From the NCBI GenBank assembly GCA_951812535.1, contig CATOSK010000006.1:310001-374000 (forward strand): DNA of 64,000 nt, given 5' to 3'. This DNA is from an uncultured Dehalococcoidia bacterium. Its GTDB lineage: Bacteria; Chloroflexota; Dehalococcoidia; Lucifugimonadales; UBA3495. Position 1 is the first letter of the stretch; each line of letters begins with the position of its first letter. A model generated the notes under the pieces. The model was not told the DNA's origin. It worked only from the letters and a program-made list of their open reading frames with translations, and did no database searches. This document shows, one piece after another, positions 1 to 7,643 of this stretch. The translations under genes and the position numbers were made by a program.

Positions 1-2
1 TG

Positions 3-158
3 GTGGGCAGCTATGAGCTGGCCGGCGAGACCCTCGAGTACCTGATCGACCACGCCGCGAAGGCCGGCCCCGTCAGCCCCGGCACGGAAGACTACTCCAA
101 CCGCGTGGCTGAGATCCTGCAACTGATCGTGGCGACCCAGGAGTACCAGTTCGCCTAG
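3..158 (+). CDS. DUF1800-family protein, C-terminal fragment
   Basis: The open frame runs in from before the window and stops at TAG 156-158, so only the last 51 residues are visible. The tail reads EILQLIVATQEYQFA, resembling the helical end of DUF1800 proteins, which commonly close with a motif like LLASPEFQ. The next gene encodes a DUF1501 protein. DUF1800 and DUF1501 genes are usual neighbours, and that supports the call more strongly than the short sequence does. Both families are of uncertain biochemical function, and many members are exported. Confidence 0.6.
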   Translation: MGSYELAGETLEYLIDHAAKAGPVSPGTEDYSNRVAEILQLIVATQEYQFA

Positions 159-206
159 GTGCCCCGGCCGATCCCAGAGACTCCATCACATAAAGGAGAA
201 CAGGAG

Positions 207-1340
207 ATGACTTCCACCAAGAAAGACCCCGTGCTGGTAGTCCTTCAGCTGTCCGGCGGCAACGACGCCGTCAACACGCTGGTGCCCTACGGCGACCCCT
301 TGTACTACGACCACCGCCCGGCCGTCCGCAGCCCGGAGGAACAGATCCTCAAGCTCAGCGACAAGGTCGGCTTCAACCCCAACATGGGCCCCCTGAAGAG
401 GCTCTATGACGAGGGGAAGGTTGCGGTGATGCAGGGCATTGGCTACCCCAACCCCAACCGCTCTCACTTCCGCTCCATGGACATCTGGCACACCTGCGAG
501 CCCGATGCCCAGGGGACCGAGGGCTGGCTAGGCCGCTCCATCCAGGAAATGGACCCCAACAAGGAGAACGTCCTGACCGGCGTCAACTTCGGACGCGGCC
601 TTCCCCGCGCCCTCGCCGCCCCCGGCGTTCCCGTCGCCTCCGTCGGCAACCTTGCCACCTACGGCGTGCTGACCGGCATTGACGGCGAGGACCAGAGGGC
701 CGACGCCCTCGACGTCTTCTCCCGCATCTACTCCCCCACCCTGGGACGGGGCATGGTCGTTGACTACCTGTCCCAGACCGGCATGGACGCCCTCAAGGGC
801 GCCGACATCCTGTCCACCGCCCCCGAGTCCTACTCCTCGGCCGTGGAGTATGGCGACGACGTCGTGGGACAGTACATGAAGAACATCGCCCAGGTGCACC
901 TGGCCGGGTTCGGCACCCGGATCCTGTACACTACGGCTCCCTACAACAGCTTTGACACCCACGCCGGCGAGCTCATGGCCCATGCCGACCTGTGGACCAA
1001 GACCTCCAGCGCCATCGCCGACTTCTACGACGATATCACGCAGCACGACGCGGCCGACAACGTTGTCCTGCTGGTCTTCACCGAGTTCGGCCGCCGGGTC
1101 CACGACAACGGCTCCGGCACCGACCACGGTTCGGGCGGGGTCGCCTTCGTGGTTGGCGAGAACATCAAGGGCGGTCTCTACGGCGAGTACCCGTCCCTGG
1201 AGGAGAGCCAGTTGCTGGAGGGCGACCTGCACTTCAACAACGACTTCCGCAGCACCTACGCCACCATTCTCGAGAACCACATGGGCCTCGACGCGCAACC
1301 CATCGTGAACGGCAACTTCGAGAAGTTCGCCTTCATCTAG
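207..1340 (+). CDS. DUF1501-family protein
   Basis: A 377-residue protein of the DUF1501 (alkaline phosphatase-like fold) family. The start is ATG 207, preceded by an AAAGGAGA ribosome site at 193-200; an upstream in-frame GTG at 159 has no such site. Family-like segments are QLSGGNDAVNTLVPY near residues 10-24, GRSHFRS-type text near 85, a FDTHAGELMAHADLW stretch near 250, and VFTEFGRRVHDNGSGTDHG near 290. These place the His/Asp-rich metal-site-like motifs of the sulfatase fold. No Tat or Sec signal is visible at this start, although many relatives have one. It probably forms an operon with the DUF1800 gene upstream. Its function is unknown. Confidence 0.85.
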   Translation: MTSTKKDPVLVVLQLSGGNDAVNTLVPYGDPLYYDHRPAVRSPEEQILKLSDKVGFNPNMGPLKRLYDEGKVAVMQGIGYPNPNRSHFRSMDIWHTCEPDAQGTEGWLGRSIQEMDPNKENVLTGVNFGRGLPRALAAPGVPVASVGNLATYGVLTGIDGEDQRADALDVFSRIYSPTLGRGMVVDYLSQTGMDALKGADILSTAPESYSSAVEYGDDVVGQYMKNIAQVHLAGFGTRILYTTAPYNSFDTHAGELMAHADLWTKTSSAIADFYDDITQHDAADNVVLLVFTEFGRRVHDNGSGTDHGSGGVAFVVGENIKGGLYGEYPSLEESQLLEGDLHFNNDFRSTYATILENHMGLDAQPIVNGNFEKFAFI

Positions 1341-1354
1341 GCCAACGCCATTAC

Positions 1355-1386
1355 GCCTTCCCCCGCAAGGCATTGAGGGGGAAGGC
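1355..1386 (+). terminator. hairpin between DUF1501 and NHL genes
   Basis: A perfect 10-bp inverted repeat (GCCTTCCCCC at 1355-1364, GGGGGAAGGC at 1377-1386) with a 12-base loop lies just after the DUF1501 stop. No T-run follows, so it could be a weak terminator, a processing or stability hairpin, or one more small palindromic repeat of the kind common in this genome. Confidence 0.45.
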
Positions 1387-1416
1387 TCTGGAAACCTGCA
1401 CATTCGCGAGGTGAGA

Positions 1417-2466
1417 ATGACTACTCAGACCCTGAGTGTAACCCTCCAGTACGATAAAACCATCGGCCGCGCCGAATTCGGCGGGCCGGGGTTCCGCAAC
1501 CCGGTGGCAGTGGCTCTGGGCGAAGACGAGACGATGTACGTGCTCAACCGCTCTTACGACTACCGGCCCGACGGCAAGCGGATCACCATCTGCACCGTCG
1601 ACGAGGACTACGTGGGCGAGTTTGCCCGCGGCGTCACCACCCAGGGCGACGGCGAGCCCGTGGCTTGGGACGGCGCCCTGATCTGGCCCACCTCCATTGC
1701 TCTGGACAGCGAGGGCAACGTCTACGTGGCCGACGAGGCCCTGGACCGCATATCCATCTACACCGGCGACGGCGAGTTCCTGCGCAAGTGGGAACGCTCC
1801 GGCTCCGGCCCGGGCGAGTGGGACCACCCTTCCGGCCTGGCCTTCGGCAAGGACGATGTCCTCTACATGGTGGACAGCGGCAACAACCGCATCCAGAAGC
1901 TGACCAGGGACGGAGAGTTCATCTCCCAGTGGGGCAGCGAGGGCAGCGGCAACGGCCAGTTCAACATGCCCTGGGGCCTCTCCCTGGACAAGCACGGCAA
2001 CGTCTACGTGGCCGACTGGCGTAACGACCGCGTCCAGAAGTTCGACAGCGATGGCAACTTCCTCATGTCCTTCGGCTCCTCCGGAGACGGTGAAGGACAG
2101 TTCAACCGCCCCACCGACGTGGCCGTGGACCCGGACGGCGACATCTACGTCGCCGACTGGAACAACAACCGTCTCCAGGTGTTCGACCCGGACGGCGGCT
2201 TCCTCACCATGACCACCGGCGAGGGGACCCTGTCCAAGTGGGGCACCAACAAGCTGGACGGCGGCAACCCCGAGATGTGGCACGAGCGCGCCATCGCCCA
2301 GGGCATCGAGCGCGAGAAGGAATTCTGGGGCCCCGTCGGCGTGGCCTGCGACAGCCAGGGCCGCGTTTTCGTGGTCGAGTCCGCCCGCTCCCGCATCCAG
2401 ATCTTCCACAAGCAGTACCCCGTGTTCTACGCACCGGGCGAGAACGGCGCCAGCGGCCGTCTCTAA
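1417..2466 (+). CDS. NHL-repeat beta-propeller protein
   Basis: A 349-residue protein built almost entirely of NHL repeats. Blade signatures such as PTSIALDSEGNVYVAD, PSGLAFGKDDVLYMVD, PWGLSLDKHGNVYVAD, PTDVAVDPDGDIYVAD and PVGVACDSQGRVFVVE recur about every 47-60 residues, each followed by a hydrophobic strand (NRIQKL, DRVQKF, NRLQVF). This gives a five- or six-bladed propeller. There is no catalytic domain and no signal peptide. The start is ATG 1417 with GAGGTGA just upstream; an in-frame GTG at 1411 is possible. Such propellers act as binding scaffolds or peptidyl-glycine lyase-like enzymes, and nothing here decides which. A strong terminator follows. Confidence 0.85.
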   Translation: MTTQTLSVTLQYDKTIGRAEFGGPGFRNPVAVALGEDETMYVLNRSYDYRPDGKRITICTVDEDYVGEFARGVTTQGDGEPVAWDGALIWPTSIALDSEGNVYVADEALDRISIYTGDGEFLRKWERSGSGPGEWDHPSGLAFGKDDVLYMVDSGNNRIQKLTRDGEFISQWGSEGSGNGQFNMPWGLSLDKHGNVYVADWRNDRVQKFDSDGNFLMSFGSSGDGEGQFNRPTDVAVDPDGDIYVADWNNNRLQVFDPDGGFLTMTTGEGTLSKWGTNKLDGGNPEMWHERAIAQGIEREKEFWGPVGVACDSQGRVFVVESARSRIQIFHKQYPVFYAPGENGASGRL

Positions 2467-2511
2467 GCCCCCAGCCTCGTAGACCACTCTCCGGCACAAC
2501 ACCGGAAAACC

Positions 2512-2549
2512 AGCCCCGCCCATCTTTCAGGATGGGCGGGGCTTTCCTT
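2512..2549 (+). terminator. rho-independent terminator after NHL gene
   Basis: AGCCCCGCCCATC (2512-2524) pairs perfectly with GATGGGCGGGGCT (2531-2543) around a 6-base loop, followed by TTTCCTTCC. Confidence 0.85.
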
Positions 2550-2677
2550 CCAATACGGGTAGGCCTGCCCGGATTCTGGTTGCCTGAACCCGTAACCACC
2601 CCATTCCCGCACCATCCAGCGCCCTCCCGCTTTGTGATACAATATGCCTTTAACGCCCCTTTCCGGGAGAGAAGCCC

Positions 2678-3109
2678 TTGGCCAGCCAGTCCCAGGTAGT
2701 TGATCTGCTCAAGCCCTTGGGGATCCGATTGACCCCCCAGCGGCTGGCGATCGCCGAAGTCGTCATCAACTCGGCGGACCACCCCACCGTGCGCGAGATT
2801 TTCGAGCGGGTGCGGGCTTTCTTCCCCTACGTCACCATCGCTACCGTCTACTCCACCCTGGCCACCCTGGAACAGTCGGGAATCGTCCGCGAGCTGCCCT
2901 TCCAGAAACACTCGCGCTACGACGCCAACCTGGAACCTCATGCCAACCTGGTCTGCATCGGTTGCGACTCGGTCATTGACGCCGAGGTGAACCTGGACCT
3001 CGTGGCCGAGCTGGAGCACCAGGTTGCCGCTGAGTCCCAGTTCCAGGTGTCGTCCCAGCGGGTCGACTTCTACGGATGGTGCTCTGGCTGCGATCCCGAC
3101 CGCAACTAG
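2678..3109 (+). CDS. Fur/PerR-family metal-dependent regulator
   Basis: A 143-residue Fur-superfamily repressor. The N-terminal winged helix covers about residues 10-75 (LTPQRLAIAEVV and IATVYSTLATLEQSGIV). The dimerisation and metal part carries H78, H88, C93-C96 (CIGC) and C135-C138 (CSGC), the paired CxxC structural zinc site. The start is TTG 2678 with GGGAGAG 8-10 bases upstream; no better ATG exists. TACAAT at 2638-2643 is a possible -10. It stands alone between an NHL gene and recF, so the target metal or peroxide signal cannot be read from context. PerR-like, Fur-like and Zur-like roles all remain open. Confidence 0.88.
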   Translation: MASQSQVVDLLKPLGIRLTPQRLAIAEVVINSADHPTVREIFERVRAFFPYVTIATVYSTLATLEQSGIVRELPFQKHSRYDANLEPHANLVCIGCDSVIDAEVNLDLVAELEHQVAAESQFQVSSQRVDFYGWCSGCDPDRN

Positions 3110-3162
3110 CGCTTCGTCTCAACCCGCTTCGAAACCACGTCAACCCGCCTCCCCCGCGCCCC

Positions 3163-3171
3163 TGTTAGAAT
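3163..3171 (+). promoter_or_regulatory. extended -10 promoter of recF
   Basis: TGTTAGAAT matches the extended -10 pattern TGNTAKAAT, 57 bases before the recF ATG. No convincing -35 is seen. Confidence 0.55.
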
Positions 3172-3227
3172 AGCCTCACCGGCCCCGCGGCCGTCTCCAA
3201 CCTGCGCCGGAACCGGGGCTGTTCCTC

Positions 3228-4448
3228 ATGGCCTCCTTAACGCAGATCACCCTGACCAATTTTCGCGGCTTTTCCCAGCTGGACCTGGACCTGCCGTCCG
3301 GCATCGTCGTGCTTTCCGGCGGCAACGCCCAGGGAAAGACGACGCTGCTGGAAGCCGCCTACATCCTGGCCATCGCCCGTTCCTTTCGAGCTGAGAACGA
3401 ACGTGAGGTCGTCAGCTTCCAGGCCGGGACCGCGGGAGAGCAGACGCTGGTCCTGGGCATAGCCGAGACCCGGACGGGACGCATATCCCTGGCGGTGGGT
3501 TACCAGCCGGTCAGCGGCCCACGGCCAGCCATGGGGGATGGGGAAGACTCCGGCGGATCACCCGGCCGCGCCGGTCTCAATTACTCAGTCCGCAAGCAGG
3601 TCCGCGCCGACCGGCAGAGGAAAACCGCCGCCGGCCTGGTCGGACTGATGGGCGCCACTCTCTTCCACGCCGGCGACGTGGACCTCATCTACGGCCCGCC
3701 GTCGGAACGCCGCCGATACCTGGACATCCTCATCTCCCAGGCCGACCCCATCTACATCCGTTCCCTTCAGCGATGCCAGCAGGTTGTCCGTCGGCGTAAC
3801 CGGCTGCTGCGGATGGTGCGGGAAGGGCGGGCCGGTTTCGACGAGATGGAGTTCTGGGACCGGGAGTTGGTCAGGGAAGGAGCCTGGATCATCTGGCGGC
3901 GGCGGCGGGTGATGCAGCGCCTGTCCGGTCTGGGCGGAGAGCACCACGCCCAGCTGGGAGAGAGGGGGGATGAGTTCCGTCTGGAATACCATCCTAGCGT
4001 GCCCGGCAGCGACGACCTGGCGGCCACCGAGACCGGGTTCTGGCAAAAGCTGGCCGAGGCCCACCAGCGGGAGCTGGCCACTGCCACCACGGTGGTCGGC
4101 CCCCACCGGGACGACTTCCGGCTGTTGGTCAACGGCCTGGATATGGGGACCTTCGCCTCCCGGGGAGAGGCCCGCACCCTGGCGCTGACCCTCCGGCTGG
4201 CCGAGGCGTCCTACCTGTGGGAGGCCCGGGACGACGAGCCGGTCCTGCTCCTGGACGACGTTCTCTCCGAGATGGATGGGCAGCGGCGGCGGCGGGTCCT
4301 GGACAAGCTGACCCGGTACCAACAGGTCCTCATCACCACCACCGACCCCCATATCCTCCGGGAACACCTGGGAACGGGCGCCACCTACCTCGCCGTGGCC
4401 AATGGAAAGGTAGCCCTCGAGGACCAGGCTTCGACGGACCAGGCCTGA
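3228..4448 (+). CDS. recF: DNA replication and repair protein RecF
   Basis: A 406-residue RecF of the SMC/ABC ATPase class. It binds gapped DNA and helps load RecA with RecO and RecR. Visible motifs are LTNFRGF near residue 10, Walker A GGNAQGKTT at 31-39, an ABC signature-like stretch around RGEARTLALTLRLAEA near 310-325, and Walker B PVLLLDDVLSEMD near 340. The tail TRYQQVLITTTDPHIL is the D-loop/switch region. The length is slightly above the usual 360-380 because of a glycine-rich insertion near residues 95-115. It is not next to dnaA or dnaN here, unlike the classical order. The start is ATG 3228. Confidence 0.95.
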   Translation: MASLTQITLTNFRGFSQLDLDLPSGIVVLSGGNAQGKTTLLEAAYILAIARSFRAENEREVVSFQAGTAGEQTLVLGIAETRTGRISLAVGYQPVSGPRPAMGDGEDSGGSPGRAGLNYSVRKQVRADRQRKTAAGLVGLMGATLFHAGDVDLIYGPPSERRRYLDILISQADPIYIRSLQRCQQVVRRRNRLLRMVREGRAGFDEMEFWDRELVREGAWIIWRRRRVMQRLSGLGGEHHAQLGERGDEFRLEYHPSVPGSDDLAATETGFWQKLAEAHQRELATATTVVGPHRDDFRLLVNGLDMGTFASRGEARTLALTLRLAEASYLWEARDDEPVLLLDDVLSEMDGQRRRRVLDKLTRYQQVLITTTDPHILREHLGTGATYLAVANGKVALEDQASTDQA

Positions 4449-4717
4449 TACTGCGTCAAGCTTGGTTTGGCAGATGGCATTTGTGATTGACGGGTAGTGT
4501 TAATCTGGCGCTAATACATTCTGCTGTTAGGTGTAGGCGTGGTCAGGGGAAAGTTACCGGCAGCCTGACCCCCGATAACGCGGCCCACGCCCCCCGCCTC
4601 TCCGTAGCTAGCGGCGACACCTGCCTCGCCTCAACCTTCCAGTAAAGGTTCGTCGGAGGGTAGCGGAGGGACAGATTCCTTGGGGTTTCTCCAGCACAAC
4701 GGTGTTATCATGCCATC
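4449..4717. other. gene-free stretch with nested inverted repeats
   Basis: No coding sequence is supported. GGCGTGGTCAGG (4536-4547) can pair with CCTGA (4564-4568) and CCACGCC (4585-4591), giving two stacked helices. A second hairpin AACCTT/AAGGTT lies at 4633-4650. TTGACG at 4487-4492 could be a -35. The layout suggests a small structured RNA or a long leader for the hicA remnant. No known RNA family motif (RNase P, SRP, tmRNA, riboswitch core) was recognised. Confidence 0.35.
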
Positions 4718-4977
4718 ATGGGCTCACCGTCACGTAACCGCGACCGAGCCATGCGGAACCGGATATTGGGTGGCAGGTCGGACGCCTCCGTCCGGTTCGA
4801 CTAACTACGGGATTTTCTGCTGGGATTGGGATTTACGGAGCGGACTCGAGGCAGCCACCACATATTCCGCAAGGATGGGGTTGGAGAACGTGTAAACATT
4901 CAACGAGACGGGAGTCAGGCCAAGCCGTACCAGGTATAAGGCAGGTACGACGGATTATCCTGGAAAATCAGCTTTGA
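4718..4977 (+). pseudogene. hicA: HicA-type mRNA interferase toxin, inactivated
   Basis: Translation from ATG 4718 gives a recognisable HicA: RILGGRSDASVRFD, LRDFLLGLGFTERTRGSHHI with the catalytic GSHH histidine, FRKDGVGERVN, then GSQAKPYQV. The frame is broken twice. TAA at 4802-4804 follows RFD, where relatives have an acidic residue. At 4937 an extra TA shifts the frame, after which RQVRRIILENQL resumes in another frame and ends at TGA 4975-4977. HicA toxins are small double-stranded-RNA-binding-fold RNases. With both lesions no full toxin can be made from this copy. The restored stop overlaps the hicB start, so the two were one operon. Confidence 0.85.
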
Positions 4978-5201
4978 GGGGGGCGACGACGCACAAGTAC
5001 GAGCTAATCATCTACTGGAGCAACGTGGACGGCGTCTTTGTCGCCGAAGTCCCGCAACTACCGGGTTGCGCCGCCCATGGACAAACGCAGGAGGAGGCGC
5101 TAAGGAACGTCAAAGATGCGGTTGAACTGTGGATTGAGACCGCCCGTGAATTCGGTGACCCTATCCCTGAACCCAAGGGGGAGCGGTTGATGCTCGCTTG
5201 A
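4974..5201 (+). CDS. hicB: HicB-family antitoxin
   Basis: A 75-residue protein of the HicB partial RNase H-fold family. HKYELIIYWSNVDGVFVAEV, then PQLPGCAAHGQTQEEAL and ELWIETAREFGDPIPEPKG are the standard HicB core. It lacks a C-terminal DNA-binding extension, so it belongs to the short form. The start is TTG 4974, overlapping the stop of the ancestral hicA frame (TTGA). The antitoxin looks intact while its toxin partner is destroyed, so it may be a relic or may act on other HicA toxins in the cell. Confidence 0.85.
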   Translation: MRGATTHKYELIIYWSNVDGVFVAEVPQLPGCAAHGQTQEEALRNVKDAVELWIETAREFGDPIPEPKGERLMLA

Positions 5202-5330
5202 CCGGCGGCAACATGGATCGCAACAAGGTGGGAAGGCAATTGTGGTAGGCCAGATGGATAATTCCACCACTGCGAATCCTTGCCAGCTTTAGGAGTCGTC
5301 ACCCGTCGGACGTTTTAGGCCATGTGAACG

Positions 5331-5705
5331 TCACCCGGCCCTGGCGTCGAGAATGGTCCGCACCAACTCCCTTATATCGGGCAGGTACGTTTCCAGGTCT
5401 TCCTGCTCCAGGGAGTCGTTGTAAAAGTTGCCGTGACACGCCTGCGCGATGCCGAAGGCTGCGCGGATAAACGGCTCCTCCCGCGCCTCCGCCAGATCCA
5501 GAACGGCCCTCCGGCGGTGGTGATACCGGCCGTGCGGCAAGCCGCTGCTCTCGCAGTAGGCTCTCAGGGCTTGGCTGGTGGCTCCCCAGAGCTTTTCCCC
5601 GCCGCCCTGGGTTAGATCGCCGGCTTCAATCTCCCGCTGGGCATCTTCCAGCATCTTCAGGGCTAGGCCAGTGTGCTTTTCGATGATTGATTCGTCGCCC
5701 GGCAT
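5331..5705 (-). CDS. HEPN/PaREP1-like helical protein
   Basis: A 124-residue, all-helical acidic protein. The segment GGGEKLWGATSQALRAYCESSG (about residues 34-55) resembles the SEKLWGAA.QA.KA motif of PaREP1/HEPN-like proteins. The middle HGRYHHRRRAVLDLA and the YLPDIRELVRTIL tail are compatible with a HEPN four-helix bundle. A canonical R-phi-xxxH RNase motif is not seen. It is read from ATG 5705, with TATAAT on the minus strand at 5736-5731. It neighbours the hicAB remnant, and HEPN proteins often sit in toxin-antitoxin settings, but no partner nucleotidyltransferase is present. Confidence 0.65.
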   Translation of the reverse strand: MPGDESIIEKHTGLALKMLEDAQREIEAGDLTQGGGEKLWGATSQALRAYCESSGLPHGRYHHRRRAVLDLAEAREEPFIRAAFGIAQACHGNFYNDSLEQEDLETYLPDIRELVRTILDARAG

Positions 5706-5730
5706 TGGTTGTCCCCTTTGTCGGTTTATG

Positions 5731-5736
5731 ATTATA
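5731..5736 (-). promoter_or_regulatory. -10 box of the HEPN-like gene
   Basis: TATAAT on the minus strand lies about 25 bases upstream of the ATG at 5705. Confidence 0.45.
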
Positions 5737-5759
5737 CACCCCTCCCTCCCCCCATACGG

Positions 5760-5765
5760 TATACT
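5760..5765 (+). promoter_or_regulatory. -10 box of the MFS transporter gene
   Basis: TATACT lies 30 bases before the TTG start at 5795. No clear -35 is present. Confidence 0.4.
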
Positions 5766-5794
5766 ACCCCCACCTAAACTCCAGGAGCCCGCCC

Positions 5795-7102
5795 TTGCTT
5801 GGCAATCCCGCCCGCCCCGGTCCCCACAACCCCGTCTTCTTCGGATGGTACATCGTTGCCGCCACCGTCTTCATAGCCTTCATCGGAGTCGGCGCCCGCC
5901 AGGGGTTCGGCGTCTTCGTCGTCCCCATGAGCGACGACTTCAACTGGAGCCGCAGCAGCATCTCCTTCGCTGCCTCTCTCGGATTCCTCCTCAACGGCAT
6001 CGTCCAGCCCTTCATCGGCGGCATCTTCGACAAGTTCGGGGGACGGCTGGTCATTACCGGCGGCCTCATCGTGGTGGGGATTTCCACTTTCTCGCTGGCC
6101 TTCACCTTCCACCTGTTGTTCCTCATCTTCATGTTCGGGGTGGTCAGCTCGGTCGCCCTCAGCGCCATATCCATCACCACCACCGGCGCCCTCCTCAGCA
6201 AATGGTTCCGCCGGCGGCGGGGAACGGTTATGGGCCTCAACTCCGCCGGAGTGTCCATCGGCGGCCTGATCATGGTCCCATTCGCCATGTACCTCCTCCA
6301 GGCCACCAACTGGCAGGTCACCTGGGCCGCCCTGGGTCTGCTCGTCCTGTTCATCGGAGCCCCCCTGGCCTGGCTGTTCATCCGCGACGACCCGGAGCAG
6401 ATGGGCCTCCACTTGGACGGAGACACCGACTCCTCCGGCGGACCCGGCGGGCGCTCCCGCTCCGGGCGCGGCCCCCTGGACACCGACAAGTGGCGGGAAT
6501 CGCTGAAGAGTATGCCCATGTGGCAGATGACCCTGTCCTACTTCGTCTGCGGCGCTACCACCGCAACGCTGGCGGTCCACTTCGTCCCCCACGCCCTGAA
6601 CCTGGGTGTGTCCCCCACCATGGCGGCCCTGGCCTTCGGATACATGATGGCCCTCAACGCCCTTGGAGCCGTCGGGGCGACGATGATCTCGGACAAGGTC
6701 GGACGGAAAAACCTGCTGGCCTTCACCTACTTCCTGCGGGGCTGTGCCTACATGCTCCTGGTATTCGTCCCCGGGGAGGCCAGCCTCTGGTTCTTCGCGT
6801 CGGTGGCGGGACTGTCGTGGATCGCTACCGCTCCGCTGACGTCGGCCCTGACCGCCGATGTCTACGGCCTTCGGGCCATCGGGACCATCAGCGGCATATC
6901 CTTCATGTTCCACGCCCTGGGGAGTTTCGTGTTCATCTGGCTGGCCGGATTCCTGTTTGACCTGACCGGCTCCTACAACCTGCCCTTCGGAATCGCCGGG
7001 GCGTTGCTCTTCCCCGCCGCCCTGTCGGCCTTCAGCATCCGGGAACGCAGGTATTCCTCCCGCTACGCGGCCCAGCCCGCCGCGGTGGGCGCCGGAGACT
7101 GA
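5795..7102 (+). CDS. major facilitator superfamily transporter
   Basis: A 435-residue, 12-helix MFS permease of the OFA/monocarboxylate-like group. GWYIVAATVFIAFIGVGARQGFGVF begins helix 1. The loop 2-3 motif is GGIFDKFGGR, and a basic RRRRGTVMGLNSAG loop follows helix 4. Ten more hydrophobic spans follow, with an NKVGRKN-like SDKVGRKNLL motif repeated between helices 8 and 9. The central loop (about 205-235) is Gly/Ser/Arg-rich. The start is TTG 5795 with AGGAG at 5783-5787. The substrate is unknown; organic acid uptake or exchange is typical for this group. A tiny membrane protein gene follows after 6 bases. Confidence 0.88.
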   Translation: MLGNPARPGPHNPVFFGWYIVAATVFIAFIGVGARQGFGVFVVPMSDDFNWSRSSISFAASLGFLLNGIVQPFIGGIFDKFGGRLVITGGLIVVGISTFSLAFTFHLLFLIFMFGVVSSVALSAISITTTGALLSKWFRRRRGTVMGLNSAGVSIGGLIMVPFAMYLLQATNWQVTWAALGLLVLFIGAPLAWLFIRDDPEQMGLHLDGDTDSSGGPGGRSRSGRGPLDTDKWRESLKSMPMWQMTLSYFVCGATTATLAVHFVPHALNLGVSPTMAALAFGYMMALNALGAVGATMISDKVGRKNLLAFTYFLRGCAYMLLVFVPGEASLWFFASVAGLSWIATAPLTSALTADVYGLRAIGTISGISFMFHALGSFVFIWLAGFLFDLTGSYNLPFGIAGALLFPAALSAFSIRERRYSSRYAAQPAAVGAGD

Positions 7103-7108
7103 CGCCTC

Positions 7109-7348
7109 ATGGGCTGGTCCGTCCTGCTGGCCCTGCCGCTGCACCATGACGAGCCCGCCGATCCGACGCTGCTGGAGTGGGCCAAGGGCCTGCTGGACCA
7201 CCTGTTCGGCGGCGGCCCGTGGCTGATGGTGGCCGTGCTGGGAATCCTCATCCTGGCCCTGCCGGTGGGAGTGGTGGTGTTCTACTGGACTCAGCACCGG
7301 CCGGTCGGCCACGGTGTCCCGGGTGAGTCGCCGGAAAACCCGGGTTGA
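7109..7348 (+). CDS. small single-pass membrane protein
   Basis: A 79-residue hypothetical protein starting at ATG 7109, six bases after the transporter stop. The N-terminus holds a weak hydrophobic run, followed by an acidic helix (HHDEPADPTLLEWAKGLLDHLF). One clear membrane segment follows at about residues 38-60 (WLMVAVLGILILALPVGVVVF), with a short polar tail. The close spacing suggests co-transcription and perhaps a role with the MFS permease. No family was recognised. Confidence 0.5.
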   Translation: MGWSVLLALPLHHDEPADPTLLEWAKGLLDHLFGGGPWLMVAVLGILILALPVGVVVFYWTQHRPVGHGVPGESPENPG

Positions 7349-7414
7349 TCCTGGCTTACGGGTGAGTTGGATACCGGCGGGCGGCATACCCAATGGATAA
7401 AACCGCCAAGGATG

Positions 7415-7452
7415 AACGGAGCGGCCATCACATGGATTGCCGCCCCGTTTTT
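7415..7452 (+). terminator. rho-independent terminator
   Basis: AACGGAGCGGC (7415-7425) pairs with GCCGCCCCGTT (7439-7449) with one mismatch, followed by TTTTT. It ends the MFS/small-protein unit. The rest of 7349-7643 shows no gene. Confidence 0.75.
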
Positions 7453-7643
7453 GTGAACGCGGAACGGTCCAGCGAAGCTGGTGGATGGTGCAGGCGCCAA
7501 ACCGTTTCCGGGCGGTATTCCGTACTATTTGTTGAAATACTTTCTCACCCGGGCATTCTGAAAAACCAATTGCTGGCCGCGCCTGAAATAACCCCCCGCC
7601 CTGGTATCCTCCTGCCAACCCGAAGGACTGGAGAAGCAGTTCC

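Noticed and set aside
4680-4895. A 71-codon frame beginning GFLQHNGV within the hicA remnant
   Set aside because: It uses a different phase from the recognisable HicA text and matches no family.
5774-7618. A 614-codon minus-strand frame across the MFS transporter
   Set aside because: The + strand frame shows 12 membrane spans and MFS loops; the other is a shadow.
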